Shown here: piece by piece, positions 33,275 through 44,879 of the stretch
Layout of the letters: each line of letters opens with the position of its first letter
Numbering within the stretch: position 1 is the first letter of the stretch
Source: Linyphia triangularis
Taxonomy: Eukaryota; Arthropoda; Arachnida; Araneae; Linyphiidae
Assembly: GCA_963978545.1 (NCBI GenBank)
Contig: OZ021727.1
Span: forward strand, 89,558,447 to 89,622,446
Length of the DNA stretch: 64,000 bases
Direction of reading: 5' to 3'
Made by a program: the position numbers and the translations under genes
The notes under the pieces: model-generated
Database searches by the model: none
What the model saw: only the letters and a program-made list of their open reading frames with translations
What the model was told of the DNA's origin: nothing

Positions 33275-33717
33275 CACAACAATTTCTGCTCAATGCGCCT
33301 TTTCTTTTTTTTAATTTGCAATCAAAGTTCCCCTGTTAGACGTTGGCGAGAAAACGATTCATTCGGCTCAAATTGAATGTGACGTCAAGGCTTCCTAAAC
33401 ATCTTGGTTTGAAATGCGGCAGCGGAAACCAGTTTTGCAAGTTTCTCGCAAATCGTGCCAACCTGTACCAGATAGGGCAATGGTCTACCAAATCAACGCA
33501 ACTAGTTGGCAGAAACTTCACGATAACCATAGAAACGGAAGGAACTCTTGATGTCCCAGATTTTGTTGAGTGTTTTGATCGGACTGGTTTTGGGGCATTT
33601 TCTTTTCTTAATATTTAAATAACTAATTTTTTAAAGAACACTTTAAATATTTGGAATCGGAAAAAAAAATCTTCATAAATATAAACTAATTTCACTCGTT
33701 TTTAAAAATGCAGGAAT
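33275..33717. repeat. Right arm of the 2.9-kb inverted repeat pair
   Basis: Inverse copy of 30829-31255. The plus frame at 33343-33618 (91 codons, includes FLANRANLYQIGQWSTKS) lies in this arm and the other arm encodes a damaged version. No protein family is recognised. It may be the remnant of a transposon gene in a long terminal inverted repeat. Confidence 0.65.
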
Positions 33718-33984
33718 TATCCGTTTCTTGGTGTCATTTTCTGGGTTTTCTTCCATTTGAGATGCAATTAGTCTGAAAAGTTTCACTATCAAGTACTATG
33801 TTCTCTGACACACCGCTCAAATCTTGCAATGCTCCCAGCACTCTTGTTTAGCTCTTCCACTTGAAAACATCCAATGCAGTTTATCTTGTGTAATAATGCC
33901 GTGTTTATCAATTGTCAAGAGATTTTACTTAATTGGTTATTAAATCCTTTATCAGGCCTCTTTTTCAACTTGACCAATCAAATT

Positions 33985-36900
33985 CAAAACTTCAGTATCA
34001 TCCTTATTACCTTTGTCCCGCTTTGAAGTGCCGTGCAGGGATCAGTACTGTCATAATTTAATATTACATAACTTCAAAAAAAAATCACGTGTCAGGATTT
34101 TTTTTCTGTAGCCTTAAGTTAAAATACCCTAACTCAATTTTTGTAATGTTTTTACACTTTCTTGTCCGCGTCGTTGTAAAATACCTTTTCGTGCTCTTTG
34201 AATGATATTAGTGGTTTGCTATTTCTTTCGTTGACGAAAAATGCTGAATGAATCGGAAAGTGTAAAAAGTTACGATCTCAGAATACAACCGATTCTTATC
34301 ACTGAAAAGTTTTATTTTACTCAGTAAATAATTCCAAAAACCCAATCAAATTCAAAGCTTCAATATCATCCTATTACCTTTGTCCCTCTTTGAAGTACCG
34401 TGCAGAGATCAGTACTGTCATAATTTAATATTACAACCTTAAAAAAAAAAAAAAAATAATAATCACGTGTCAGGATTTTTTTTCTGTAGCCTTAAGTTAA
34501 AATACCCTAACTCAATTTTTGTAATGTTTTTACACTTTCTTGTCCGCGTCGTTGTAAAATACCTTTTCGTGTTCTTTGAATGATTTTTGTGGTTCGCTAT
34601 TTCTTTCGTTGACGAAAAATGCTGAATGAATCGGAAAGTGTAAAAAGTTACGATCTCGGAATACAACCGATTCTTATCACTGAAAAGTTTCACATTTTAC
34701 TCAGTAAATAATTCCAAAAACCCAATCAAATTCAAAGCTTCAATATCATCCTATTACCTTTGTCCCGCTTTGAAGTACCGTGCAGAGATCAGTACTGTCA
34801 TAATTTAATATTACATACCTTAAAAAAAAAAAAAAAAAAATCACGTGTCAGGATTTTTTTTCTGTAGCCTTAAGTTAAAATACCCTAACTCAATTTTTGT
34901 AATGTTTTTACACTTTCTTGTCCGCGTCGTTGTAAAATACCTTTTCGTGCTCTTTGAATGATATTAGTGGTTTGCTATTTCTTTCGTTGACGAAAAATGC
35001 TGAATGAATCGGAAAGTGTAAAAAGTTACGATCTCAGAATACAACCGATTCTTATCACTGAAAAGTTTTATTTTACTCAGTAAATAATTCCAAAAACCCA
35101 ATCAAATTCAAAGCTTCAATATCATCCTATTACCTTTGTCCCTCTTTGAAGTACCGTGCAGAGATCAGTACTGTCATAATTTAATATTACATACCTTAAA
35201 AAAAAAAAAAAAATAATAATCACGTGTCAGGATTTTTTTTCTGTAGCCTTAAGTTAAAATACCCTAACTCAAATTTTTGTAATGTTTTTACACTTTCTTA
35301 TCCGCGTCGTTGTAAAATACCTTTTCGTGTTCTTTGAATGATTTTTGTGGTTCGCTATTTCTTTCGTTGACGAAAAATGCTGAATGAATCGGAAAGTGTA
35401 AAAAGTTACGATCTCGGAATACAACCGATTCTTATCACTGAAAAGTTTCACATTTTACTCAGTAAATAATTCCAAAAACCCAATCAAATTCAAAGCTTCA
35501 ATATCATCCTATTACCTTTGTCCCGCTTTGAAGTACCGTGCAGAGATCAGTACTGTCATAATTTAATATTACATAACTTTAAAAAAAAAATCACGTGTCA
35601 GGATTTTTTTTTCTGTAGCCTTAAGTTAATTTTGGCGCAAGAGCAACACATGATCCATACTGCGCCACACAAATTTGTGAACATCAGTTTAAAGTTTAAG
35701 AAACATAGTATCAGAAAAATTAATATAAAAGTAAAAGATGAGATATTTTAGGGGGTGGAAGCATTCCACAAAAAATGACTCGCGGTCTGTCTGACCGCTT
35801 ACAGCAGTTAAAGGTTAAAATACCCTAACTCAAATTTTCGTAATGTTTTTACACTTTCTTATCCGCGTCGTTGTAAAATACCTTTTCGTGTTCTTTGAAT
35901 GATTTTTGTGGTTCGCTATTTCTTTCGTTGACGAAAAATGCTGAATGAATCGGAAAGTGTAAAATGTTACGATCTCGGAATACAACCGATTCTTATCACT
36001 GAAAAGTTTCACATTTTACTCAGTAAATAATTCCAAAAACCCAATCAAATTCAAAGCTTCAATATCATCCTATTACCTTTGTCCCGCTTTGAAGTACCGT
36101 GCAGAGATCAGTACTGTCATAATTTAATATTACATAACTTTAAAAAAAAAATCACGTGTCAGGATTTTTTTTTCTGTAGCCTTAAGTTAATTTTGGCGCA
36201 AGAGCAACACATGATCCATACTGCGCCACACAAATTTGTGAACATCAGTTTAAAGTTTAAGAAACATAGTATCAGAAAAATTAATATAAAAGTAAAAGAT
36301 GAGATATTTTAGGGGGTGGAAGCATTCCACAAAAAATGACTCGCGGTCTGTCTGACCGCTTACAGCAGTTAAAGGTTAAAATACCCTAACTCAAATTTTC
36401 GTAATGTTTTTACACTTTCTTATCCGCGTCGTTGCAAAACACCTTTTCGTGTTCTTTGAATGATTTTTGTGGTTTGCGATTTCTTTCTTTGACGAAAAAT
36501 GCTGAATGAATAGGAAAGTGTAAAAAGTTACGATCTCGGAATACAACCGATTCTTATCACTGAAAAGTTTTACATTTTACTCATTAAATAATCCCAAAAA
36601 CCCAATCAAATTCAAAGCTTCAATATCATCCTATTACCTTTGTCCCGCTTTGAAGTGCCGTACAGGGATCAGTACTGTCATAATTTAATATTACATACCT
36701 TAAAAAAAAAAAAATCACGTGTCAGGATTTTTTTTCTGTAGCCTTAAGTTAAAATACCCTAACTCAAATTTTTGTAATGTTTTTACACTTTCTTGTCCGC
36801 GTCGTTGCAAAATACCTTTCCGTGTTCTTTGAATGATTTTTGTGGTTTGCGATTTCTTTCTTTGACGAAAAATGCTGAATGAATCGGAAAGTGTAAAAAG

Positions 36901-37355
36901 TTACGATCTCGGAATACAACCGATTCTTATCACTGAAAAGTTTCACATTTTACTCAGTAAATAATTCCAAAAACCCAATCAAATTCAAAGCTTCAATATC
37001 ATCCTATTACCTTTGTCCCGCTTTGAAGTGCCGTACAGGGATCAGTACTGTCATAATTTAATATTACATACTTTAAAAAAAAAAAAAAAAAAAAAATCAC
37101 TTGTCAGGGATTTCTTTAGCCTTAAGTTAAAATACCCTAACTCAAATTTCTGTAATGTTTTTACACTTTCTTATCCGCGTCGTTGCAAAATACCTTTTCG
37201 TGTTCTTGGAATGATATTTGTGGTTTGCGATTTCTTTCTTTGACGAAAAATGCTGAATGAATCGGAAAGTGTAAAAAGTTACGATCTCGGAATACAACCG
37301 ATTCTTATCACTGAAAAGTTTCACATTTTACTCAGTAAACAATCCCAAAAACCCT
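33985..37355. repeat. 378-bp satellite array, eight units
   Basis: The landmark AAAATACCCTAACTC occurs at about 34120, 34498, 34878, 35256, 35817, 36378, 36756 and 37129. Units are 373-380 bp except two of 561 bp, which each carry the same 183-bp insertion (35628-35814 and 36189-36375, starting AATTTTGGCGCAAGAGC). Units 1 and 3 share variants (GATATTAGTGGTTTGC, TTTTATTTTACTC). Units 2 and 4 share others (GATTTTTGTGGTTCGC, TTTCACATTTTAC). This shows duplication of a dimer. The recurring minus-strand frame starts at GTG, not ATG. Confidence 0.92.
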
Positions 37356-37715
37356 TTCAACCCCTCCCCCCCCCCATGTTATGACACGTCCTCTAGTAGT
37401 TAACGTGACACGAATACTAATTCACATCCCGTGTTGTCGTTCCCAACACCTGCTTGCATATTCCCTTTGGATCTCCCCGACACTCATAACTGGTTGGATT
37501 ACCTTACCTACTGTTATGCCTGTGTTTCGTCTCTTCTTCTTCCGCGGTGAAATCCATCACTTCCTGAGTTCATTCATTGCATCCTCTGCCCGTGGATAAG
37601 AAGGAGGGTGTATGATGATGATGTTGGGTGACGTAGGGATGCCAATGTGTGTATCGTAAGTAGTGTTTTTAATGTTATTGGGAAAGTCGGGTTGCCATGA
37701 CAACGTTTGTGAAGT
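37356..37715. other. Stretch without a recognised feature
   Basis: It contains a C run at 37366-37375, higher GC than its surroundings and a (GAT)n tract at 37612-37622. The 72-codon plus frame at 37381-37599 has no splice or family support. Confidence 0.35.
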
Positions 37716-37740
37716 TATTTTTTAAATCCTTTATATTAAC

Positions 37741-37943
37741 CCTTTGCACTCCAGGCCTTTTTCGCGCTGCGGAATCAGCAATTCGAGACATTTTAAGTTC
37801 GGCTGGTGTTTATGGATTTGCTTCATAGAAACTAAACACCGTCATTGGCCTTGCATCGAATTTCCGCATCACACCTAATGGTCCTCTCGTGGTTTGGCAT
37901 CCAATCGTGTGGCGCCTGAGAGGCGCCACTGGAGTGCAAAGGG
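37741..37943. mobile_element. piggyBac-like MITE, family P1, copy 1
   Basis: TTAA on both sides. The perfect inverted ends are CCCTTTGCACTCCAG and CTGGAGTGCAAAGGG. The interior carries GGCGCCTCTCAGGCGCC-type inverse blocks. It is 203 bp, lies in the TTAA of R1 copy 3, and has no coding content. The CCC start plus TTAA target is typical of piggyBac. Confidence 0.9.
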
Positions 37944-38110
37944 TTAACTTCTATTTTGTGAGTTTGTTGATGGGAGCGGATTCCGCGGAAGCCTAATTAT
38001 AACCCCCTTGCCAATCGGGCTGAAACTTGGCAGATAGGTTCGATGTCGATGACAATGCATTCTGTCAAATTTCGGGGCTGTTACTGTCACTAAAAGGTCG
38101 TTGTTATGGA

Positions 38111-38293
38111 TTGGTTGGTTGTTTTCAGATTATCTGGCGCCGTCAGCAACACGAGGGCTATAATGCGTTGAAACATTCATCATTAGACAAGCCAACATAC
38201 ATTTACAAACACCCATGCCTAACACGGGACTCGAACCCGCAACCTCGCGGTCTAGAAGCTAGCACGCTAACCACTATACCGTTTGGTCGGCAT
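38111..38293 (-). mobile_element. tRNA-derived SINE, family A, copy 4
   Basis: Minus-strand copy. The plus strand shows GGACTCGAACCCGC, the reverse of the B box. Target duplication CGTTGTTATGGA / CGCTGTTATGGA at 38099-38110 and 38294-38305. Inserted in R1 copy 3. The 123-codon plus frame spanning R1 and the SINE is fortuitous. Confidence 0.88.
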
Positions 38294-38560
38294 CGCTGTT
38301 ATGGAATATTAATAAACCAACTTGCCGTCATCCGATCGCGTTACAATAGCATCGAACCGATCATTGTTGAAACTCTTTCCTGTTGCCATTTTTTTTAAAT
38401 AAATAATATAATTACTTTAATCGGAATAAATAAATGATATTTGGATGTGAGAGCATAATTCCACGTTCATTTTTAATAAATAAATTTTTGAAATGTAGTT
38501 TGCCGCACATTTTGCTGATAGAAATGTTTTTGATATCGGCGCTGTTAAAGTTGACACTGC

Positions 38561-39060
38561 ATATAAAAGATTTTTTAAAAACTCAATTTAACGGGTTAAG
38601 TTTTAAAAAATCTTTTAAACTCAAAAGGATAAAATATTTAAGAACTTCTTTGGTGTAAAGATTGTTTCCACTGATCTTTTAATACAACTTCTGGTTGCTT
38701 ATAAGCTGCAAGCAGATGATGTCATTTGAGCTCTCCCCCCCCCCACATAATGTTTTGAAATATATTGGCCATAATTACAATAAATTTTTTAACTATTTTT
38801 GGGGGGAGTTGCTAGAATAATAGATCTCTATGGTGGTTGTTAAACCTCCTTCGACTTCAAGTCGATGACTAAGTGCTGTTCAGAAGCTGTATAAGAGATC
38901 AGTGATTGTTTCTTGAAATAATTTGTGATTGATTCTTGATGCGATTTGTTGATTGATGGTCGTTATGCCTGGCGATGTCACCTGCAAAAGTTATTCCTTA
39001 TGTCTTACAGGGAAAGGGATGAAATACTCTTTCGTTAGACTAATTTGAAAATAAAAGTAG
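38561..39060. other. Stretch without a recognised feature
   Basis: No exon or repeat end is seen, apart from a C run near 38736 and a G run near 38801. Confidence 0.35.
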
Positions 39061-39067
39061 ATATTTT

Positions 39068-39797
39068 TATTTTCAATTACCCCTATGTATACATAGGGTA
39101 ATGAAAGTATAAGATTCCATCAAAAAAAAAATATTTAATAATAAATATTTCTCCACGTTTTGGAACATTATGATTTAAAAAAAAGTTATCTAGAACAAAT
39201 GTCTGTCTGTAGTCAGCATAACTCACGAACAAATTTACCTACGATGTTCAAATTTTGTGCTGCTAGGTGATGGCCATGGGACCTACCATTAAGGTTTTCG
39301 TCAAAATCGCGCATGCACATAAGGTAGCTGCCATTGAAAAAATCATGTTTTTCAATGATTGCTAAAAACGACTCTAACGGTTTTGATCAAAATAGCTGAT
39401 GTAATGCCTCTTAAGGTTTTCTAAACATCCCATCTCCAAAATTTACGTAAACATGCTTTAATGGCGTAAAAAGTTAAAAAAAAACGACTGCCTTCAACAC
39501 CGAGTCCTCTTTGCTTGAACATAGCTCATAAACGATCGTTTTTTCTCTTCTCAGTTTCACTTATAAGAAAGGATAATATAAGAAATATCGATAAGTATAT
39601 CGCCAACTTCATCATTTTAGCGATTTTTTTTTTTTTTTTTTTTTTTTTCAGTTTTGTACAAGAATTATCACATAAAATTTCGCCAAACTGTCCATTTCTC
39701 TTAAATGAATGATGAAACTATAAATACGTTAGATTACACAAATTTACGTCAGTATTATAGTGTAATTGAAAGCTGTGTGATGTTCCACACCCCCTAG
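39068..39797 (+). mobile_element. Helentron-like copy 6, near full length
   Basis: About 730 bp. It starts TATTTTCAATTACCCC followed by the palindrome TATGTATACATA and GGGTAATGAAAG, and ends GTGTAATTGAAAGC, the hairpin GTGTGATGTTCCACAC, then CCCCTAG and T. It is the clearest 3' end in the window. A T run of about 23 lies in the middle. It is noncoding. Confidence 0.85.
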
Positions 39798-40147
39798 TTT
39801 TAAAGGTGTTGTTGTGATTTGTCCTACATTTTGGAGGACAACAAAACACTGCCCTAAACAATATCGTGCATGTTCTTGGAGTGGTTTAATTATTGATTTG
39901 TGAATTAATTTGATTATTGATTCATGAATTTAATGACTGGTTTGTGAAGTATTTTAATGATTGATTTTAAAGTGATTATTGAATGATACTTACCACATGG
40001 GTGACGAGGTAATAGGGCGCCATTCCATTGTCAGCCCCCTAAATCAACTTTTCTTGGAGCTCTTTCGCCATTGTGTTTAAAGAAATTTTAATTGCCATAA
40101 AGTTTTGTTTTTAAGGATTTTTAAAACATGTTTTGTTTAATTTTTAA
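39798..40147. other. Stretch without a gene
   Basis: Short internal repetition of TTGATTTGTGAATTAATTT-type blocks at 39885-39975. Nothing else is recognised. Confidence 0.35.
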
Positions 40148-41007
40148 GGTACTTGCTTACGTTGAACTGGTCGATTTTGACGAAATTTGACAAAAAAATA
40201 TAATTCGTGAATATTGTACCCAAATCTTTTAAGTTTCGAAAACTGTCTACTTTTTAACTCTGCGTTGATTTGAACAAAAGTTATGACAATTTGAAACTGA
40301 TCTAAATCTGTTAATTATAACCGGAAATAGCATCAACCGATTAAAAAGTGATTTCCTTCTAAATATTAATATTTTCTTCTTTTTAATAAATAAAAGAATT
40401 GAAAAAGAAGAAGGTGCATTTTAAGTGTGTAAGTAATATGGTTTATATAAAATTTGAGTGTTTTAAAGTTTAAATGCATTTTTTTAGGAATTGATTTTCA
40501 CACAAATATTGCTAATTTGAAATGTCATAACTCACAAAATTATTCATGAATCATTATAAAAAATTTTGTACTTACCTTGTTGATTGTTTTCTAGTGCATC
40601 TGCTATATAAAATAAATTGGATGGTTATTTTATGAAATACCACCTTTAGTTTGACTATAAACAAGGTGAAATTGTTAAACCTTGAACTTATTTTTCGACA
40701 GTCCATAATAAAAGTTTTAGTGGATATATTTTTCTTAATGTAGTATATACCCTAAATATAAGCATGTAGTTTATTTATACATTTATTTCCTAAAAAGCTT
40801 AATAGTTTTTCATTCATCTTATTTTAAATTTTTGAAATATTTCATCAAAATTTCATGCAAAATTACAAGTTTTGAAAAATGATAATAATAAATTAGACAT
40901 TCTTTCACTGTGTTACTAATCTATAGTAGTACTAAATATAAAAAGGCACTTAAAATATTCCTACATAAAGTTTTCTTAAAAAATTACTCCGAACGTAAGC
41001 AAGTACC
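40148..41007. mobile_element. TTAA-target element with 16-bp perfect TIRs
   Basis: TTAA flanks GGTACTTGCTTACGTT on the left and the exact inverse AACGTAAGCAAGTACC on the right, 860 bp in all. The interior is AT-rich with no transposase remnant that I recognise. It is similar in layout to the element at 30078. Confidence 0.75.
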
Positions 41008-41450
41008 TTAAATAACTATTTTCGTTCTTTTTGGATTGATTCTTGATTATTTGATTGATTTCTAAAGGTTTTTTTTTTTTTTTCCTTCTTCCTATTTAAC
41101 ACCTTTATGGAATTTATTTTTTGATCGATCTTAACAAATTCTTTACCCTAATAAAATAATAACTTTTCTTGGTTAAATTATTTTTAAGGTTCTGGGTTTG
41201 GCTATGTTTGTTTACCCTTGGTTATACGCGCGACTTTTTTTTCTCGCGGTTAGTCGCGTGGGGGACCAAAGTCTCCCCAAATTCAAATTTTCGTGCTTAC
41301 CATTAAATTCGTTATCAAATATCAAAGTAAGTGAGCATTTTAATTTAAAACTACAACATTATTGAACAGAATAAAGTAAAAATCAAAAAATATATTTAAA
41401 ATAACTTGCAAAAAACTGTAAGATGTTTGATATGGGCTACCATCTATTAA

Positions 41451-41654
41451 CCCTTTGCACTCCAGTGGCGCCTCTCAGGCGCCACACGATTGGATGCCAA
41501 ACCACGAGAGGACCATTAGGTGTGATGCGGAAATTCGATGCAAGGCCAATGACTGTGTTTAGTTTCTATGAAGCAAATCCATAAACACCAGCCGAACCTA
41601 AAATGTCTCGAGTTGCTGATTCCTCCGCGCGAAAAAGGCCTGGAGTGCAAAGGG
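41451..41654. mobile_element. piggyBac-like MITE, family P1, copy 2
   Basis: TTAA at both sides. Ends CCCTTTGCACTCCAG and TGGAGTGCAAAGGG. Inverse orientation to copy 1 and over 95 percent alike by eye, so young. Confidence 0.9.
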
Positions 41655-41809
41655 TTAAGAAATTGATTTTGTAGGGGACACTTGTCCACTGCGCGACTAA
41701 CCTCAAAGTTAACAGATAAATTTTATCTGTTTTTAAGATGATTTTTTTTATTTATTCTTAAAGCATTCATTTGTGATTTATAAAGGATTTTAGATTATTA
41801 TTTTATTGG

Positions 41810-41998
41810 GCCGACCAAACTGTATAGTGGTTAGCGTGCTAGCTTCTAGACCGCGAGGTTGCGGGTTCGAGTCCCATGTTAGGCATGAATGTTTGTTAAT
41901 GTATGTTGGCTTGTCTAATGACGAATGTTTCGGCGCATTATAGCTCTCGTATTGCTGACGGCAGCAGATAATCTGAAAACAACCAAGCAACCAATCTA
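41810..41998 (+). mobile_element. tRNA-derived SINE, family A, copy 5
   Basis: Complete head with B box GGTTCGAGTCC. The 10-bp duplication ATTTTATTGG is at 41800-41809 and 41999-42008. Confidence 0.9.
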
Positions 41999-42208
41999 AT
42001 TTTATTGGTATTGAAATCTTAAATTTTAATAAAAATTAAGTACTGAATAGAAAAAAAAAACATTCGGCAGCTTTTTTTGTAAATAAGTAGTAGATTTTAG
42101 TGCAGTTAAAACAATCATAATCGCCTTTATTTATAATTTGTTTAACCTAGTCCAGTTAGGCAATTTCTAAAGTTCGGCTTGATCATTTGATACACTGTTT
42201 AAAAAAAA

Positions 42209-42381
42209 ATTCCCACCTTGCAAAAAAAATTAGTTCCCATTTAGCTGCAACTAACATTTGGTGCTTAGTTTCACGATTTAATAACGATACCTTGGATCGT
42301 AAGCACCATTAAATCGTGAAACTAAGCACCAAATTTTGGTTGCAGCTAAATGAAAACCAATTTTTGGTGCAAGGTGGAACA
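42209..42381. mobile_element. Foldback MITE, about 170 bp
   Basis: TTCCCACCTTGCA and TGCAAGGTGGAA are inverse ends. The arms stay inverse inward through TAGCTGCAAC and TTAGTTTCACGATTTAAT, with a centre of about 25 bp. Confidence 0.75.
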
Positions 42382-42964
42382 AAATTTTTAAAAGTGTAGC
42401 AAATGTTCGAGAAACATCGCAAAAGCACTGATAGCTTGAGACATCGAACCTTTTAACTGTGCGGTTCCTCGTTGCTGAGACCAAAATAACCCATGTTTAT
42501 CTGCGCAAAAGCAAACAAAACAATCTATATAAAGTATTTATTTACCTGACTTGCCAGATCTTCTTCGACCACATGGCCATCAGGTGGACTGTATGTCATT
42601 CGGTGAATGCTTCTATAAATGAGACAGCCCAATAAAAGAAAGATTAAAGAAAGTTATCCGAAAAATGTTCTGGCCAGAAAAAGCTTTAACCCTAAGTCGG
42701 ACGCAATATGCTTGACAGGCGCATAAAAACGAATCGCACATTTATAATCATTATTTTTAATTTTAGTATTCTAAAATTAATCAATGATTACTATAGGAAT
42801 ATTTAAAGAAAAAAAATATAAAATTTGTTTAAAAAAAGAACACATTTTATGTTTAGAAAACATTACTAGAAATTTTCAGCTCTAAACTATAAAGTGTCTT
42901 ATTATCAGGGTAACAAAGACAAAAAATTTGGTAAAATTTATACACAGTTCATAGTTCAGCAGCC

Positions 42965-43205
42965 GATATTCACTCTGAAAATCAAAATGCAATGGGTTGC
43001 CAGACGAAAAAGTTTGTTCTATATTTGACAAGTTATGACATATCTGGCAATCGGATTTTAATTCAACTCATTCCAAGTTGATTTTTGATCAGTTTCGGCC
43101 ATTTTTGCCACGGCAAACCAGTGGATTCGTAATCTACTCACTTTTCTCCAATTTCTATAAAAACAATTCCGAATGATGTTCGATGGTGTCCAAAAATGCC
43201 TCTCT
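42965..43205 (-). repeat. Right-half copy of foldback element F1
   Basis: AATCAAAATGCAATGGGTTG to GCCTCTCTGACTATAGG matches 32080-32312 of the complete F1. The left half is missing. GC-rich unique sequence follows at 43206-43320. Confidence 0.7.
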
Positions 43206-44152
43206 GACTATAGGAGAGGCAGATTCCTACCTCTCTATGAGAGGAGGGGGAAACGAAAGCGTCAGAGCTGTGCCTGTCAGGCCGGTTGCGCCCGACGGAG
43301 GGTTAAAAATTGAAGGCGATATGCTTATCCGGTTTATAACTTTAATCAGTGTCTGTACAATGTAATTGTCACCACTGTTACGTTAGGTGCTTATCGGTTG
43401 GTTTTATTTAATTTGAGATACGTGAAGAACATTGACAAGCACATAACTAACTTGAAAATATAAAGGACATTACTTATGGTAAATAAAAATTGTTCTTAAC
43501 AATGCAAATTAAACTTTAGAAAGTTGTTGAGTCATGACTGTCTGATTAGTTCGCTAGTTAAGTTCGTAGCACGTTGTCCGGGAGTTCAGAGTCATCTCAT
43601 GTTTTCTGCCGGGTTGAGTCGAGTTGAGTTGTTGCTTTAGAGTTGGTGGGCATGTGACACCACAATGTGTTTAGCCTTTGGTCGAAATCGTAGTCAAGGT
43701 ACCGTTTGCTTAAAATTGTAAAAACATGAATAAATACGTTCTACGGACTTAGCAGATTCACACTTTTAGGCGAAAATTTCTTCGATTTTAATGTGTGCAA
43801 TGGACTATCATAGGTGAAGCTTTAGAAATGAACACTGAGAAAGATCCTTTTTCCATAGTTAAAATAGTTACTTCATTGAAGAAGTAATGTAGTCTTGTTT
43901 TAATGCATCGTTTTGTTAAAAGTATGTATATATTTTTTTTTAATTGGAACCTGCAAAATTTTTGTTGTTGGACCTCATTCATAATATATTTATATATTGT
44001 AGCCAATTTTCTAATTACAGAATTAGATTTATCCATTTTGAAAAGCTAAATTTCGCTATTTATAGCTAGAGATGATCTGTTTCCCTTTGAAGAAATTAAT
44101 CTCCACTTAATCTAGTTTAAAATACTTAACGGTCGGAAACTTGGGTGTGTTT

Positions 44153-44874
44153 ACTTTTAATTACTCATATGTATACATAGGGTAATGAAAGTATAGCATT
44201 CGGTCAAAAAAAAAATTAGATTTTTTTTTACATTTCTCCACGTTTTGGACATCCCGATTGCAAAAAAATGATCTAGAAAAAAAATTCTATGTGTGTCTGT
44301 GGTCAGCATAACACCCGAACAAATTGACCTACGATGTTCAAATTTCGTATGAAGGTTAGTGGTGGCCATGGGACCTACCATTAAGGTTTTCGTCAAAATC
44401 GCGCATGCGCATAAAGTAGCTGCCATTGAAAAAATAATGGTTTTCAATGATTGCTAAAAAACGGCTCTAACGATTTTGATAAAAAATCGCTGTGATAATA
44501 CCTCTTAAGGTGTTCTAAACATCCCTACCTCCGAAATTCTCATAAAAATGTTTTAATGACGTAAAAAGTTGAAAAACGAATGTTTTCAACAGAGTTCTCT
44601 TTCCTTGAGTATATCTCATCAACGATCGTTTTTTCTTCTCTTCTCAGTTTCACTTACAACAAAGGATAATATAATGATTATCGAAAAGTATATCGCCAAA
44701 ATCACCATTTTGGCCAAAAAATTTTTTAGACCTATACAAGAATTATTGTAACAAATTTCGCCAAACTTGCCATTTCTTTTAAATGAATGATGAAAACATA
44801 GAAACGGTAAATAACACAAATCCTCATCAGTATTCTAGTGTAACTGAAAGTTGCGCGATGTTCCACACCCATAG
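44153..44874 (+). mobile_element. Helentron-like copy 7, near full length
   Basis: Starts ACTTTTAATTACTCATATG with the TATGTATACATA palindrome and ends GTGTAACTGAAAGTTGCGCG, TTCCACACCCATAG. All central blocks are in order, so it can serve as a reference for the family, together with copy 6. The 96-codon minus frame inside begins MAATLCACAILTKTL, shared with other copies. Confidence 0.85.
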
Positions 44875-44879
44875 TATTT

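Larger units (their letters stand above)
37720..38560 (+). repeat. Dispersed repeat R1, copy 3, interrupted twice
   Basis: R1 starts AAATCCTTTATATTAA. It is interrupted at that TTAA by the MITE at 37741-37943, resumes with CTTCTATTTTGTGAG, is interrupted again by the SINE at 38111-38293, then continues (CCAACTTGCCGTCATCCG) to about 38560. Confidence 0.7.

Noticed and set aside
34463..37324. Repeated minus-strand 60-76 codon frame in the 378-bp satellite, possible small gene family
   Set aside because: The frame begins at GTG, not ATG. It is absent or broken in some units, and changes between units do not favour silent sites. It follows the repeat.
38027..38398. 123-codon plus-strand frame
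   Set aside because: It crosses from repeat R1 into an antisense SINE and back. Similar fragments recur with every SINE copy.
43376..43762. Second solo LTR (starts TGTTACGTTAGG, AATAAA near 43732)
   Set aside because: The 3' end and target duplication cannot be fixed, and no second copy is in the window.
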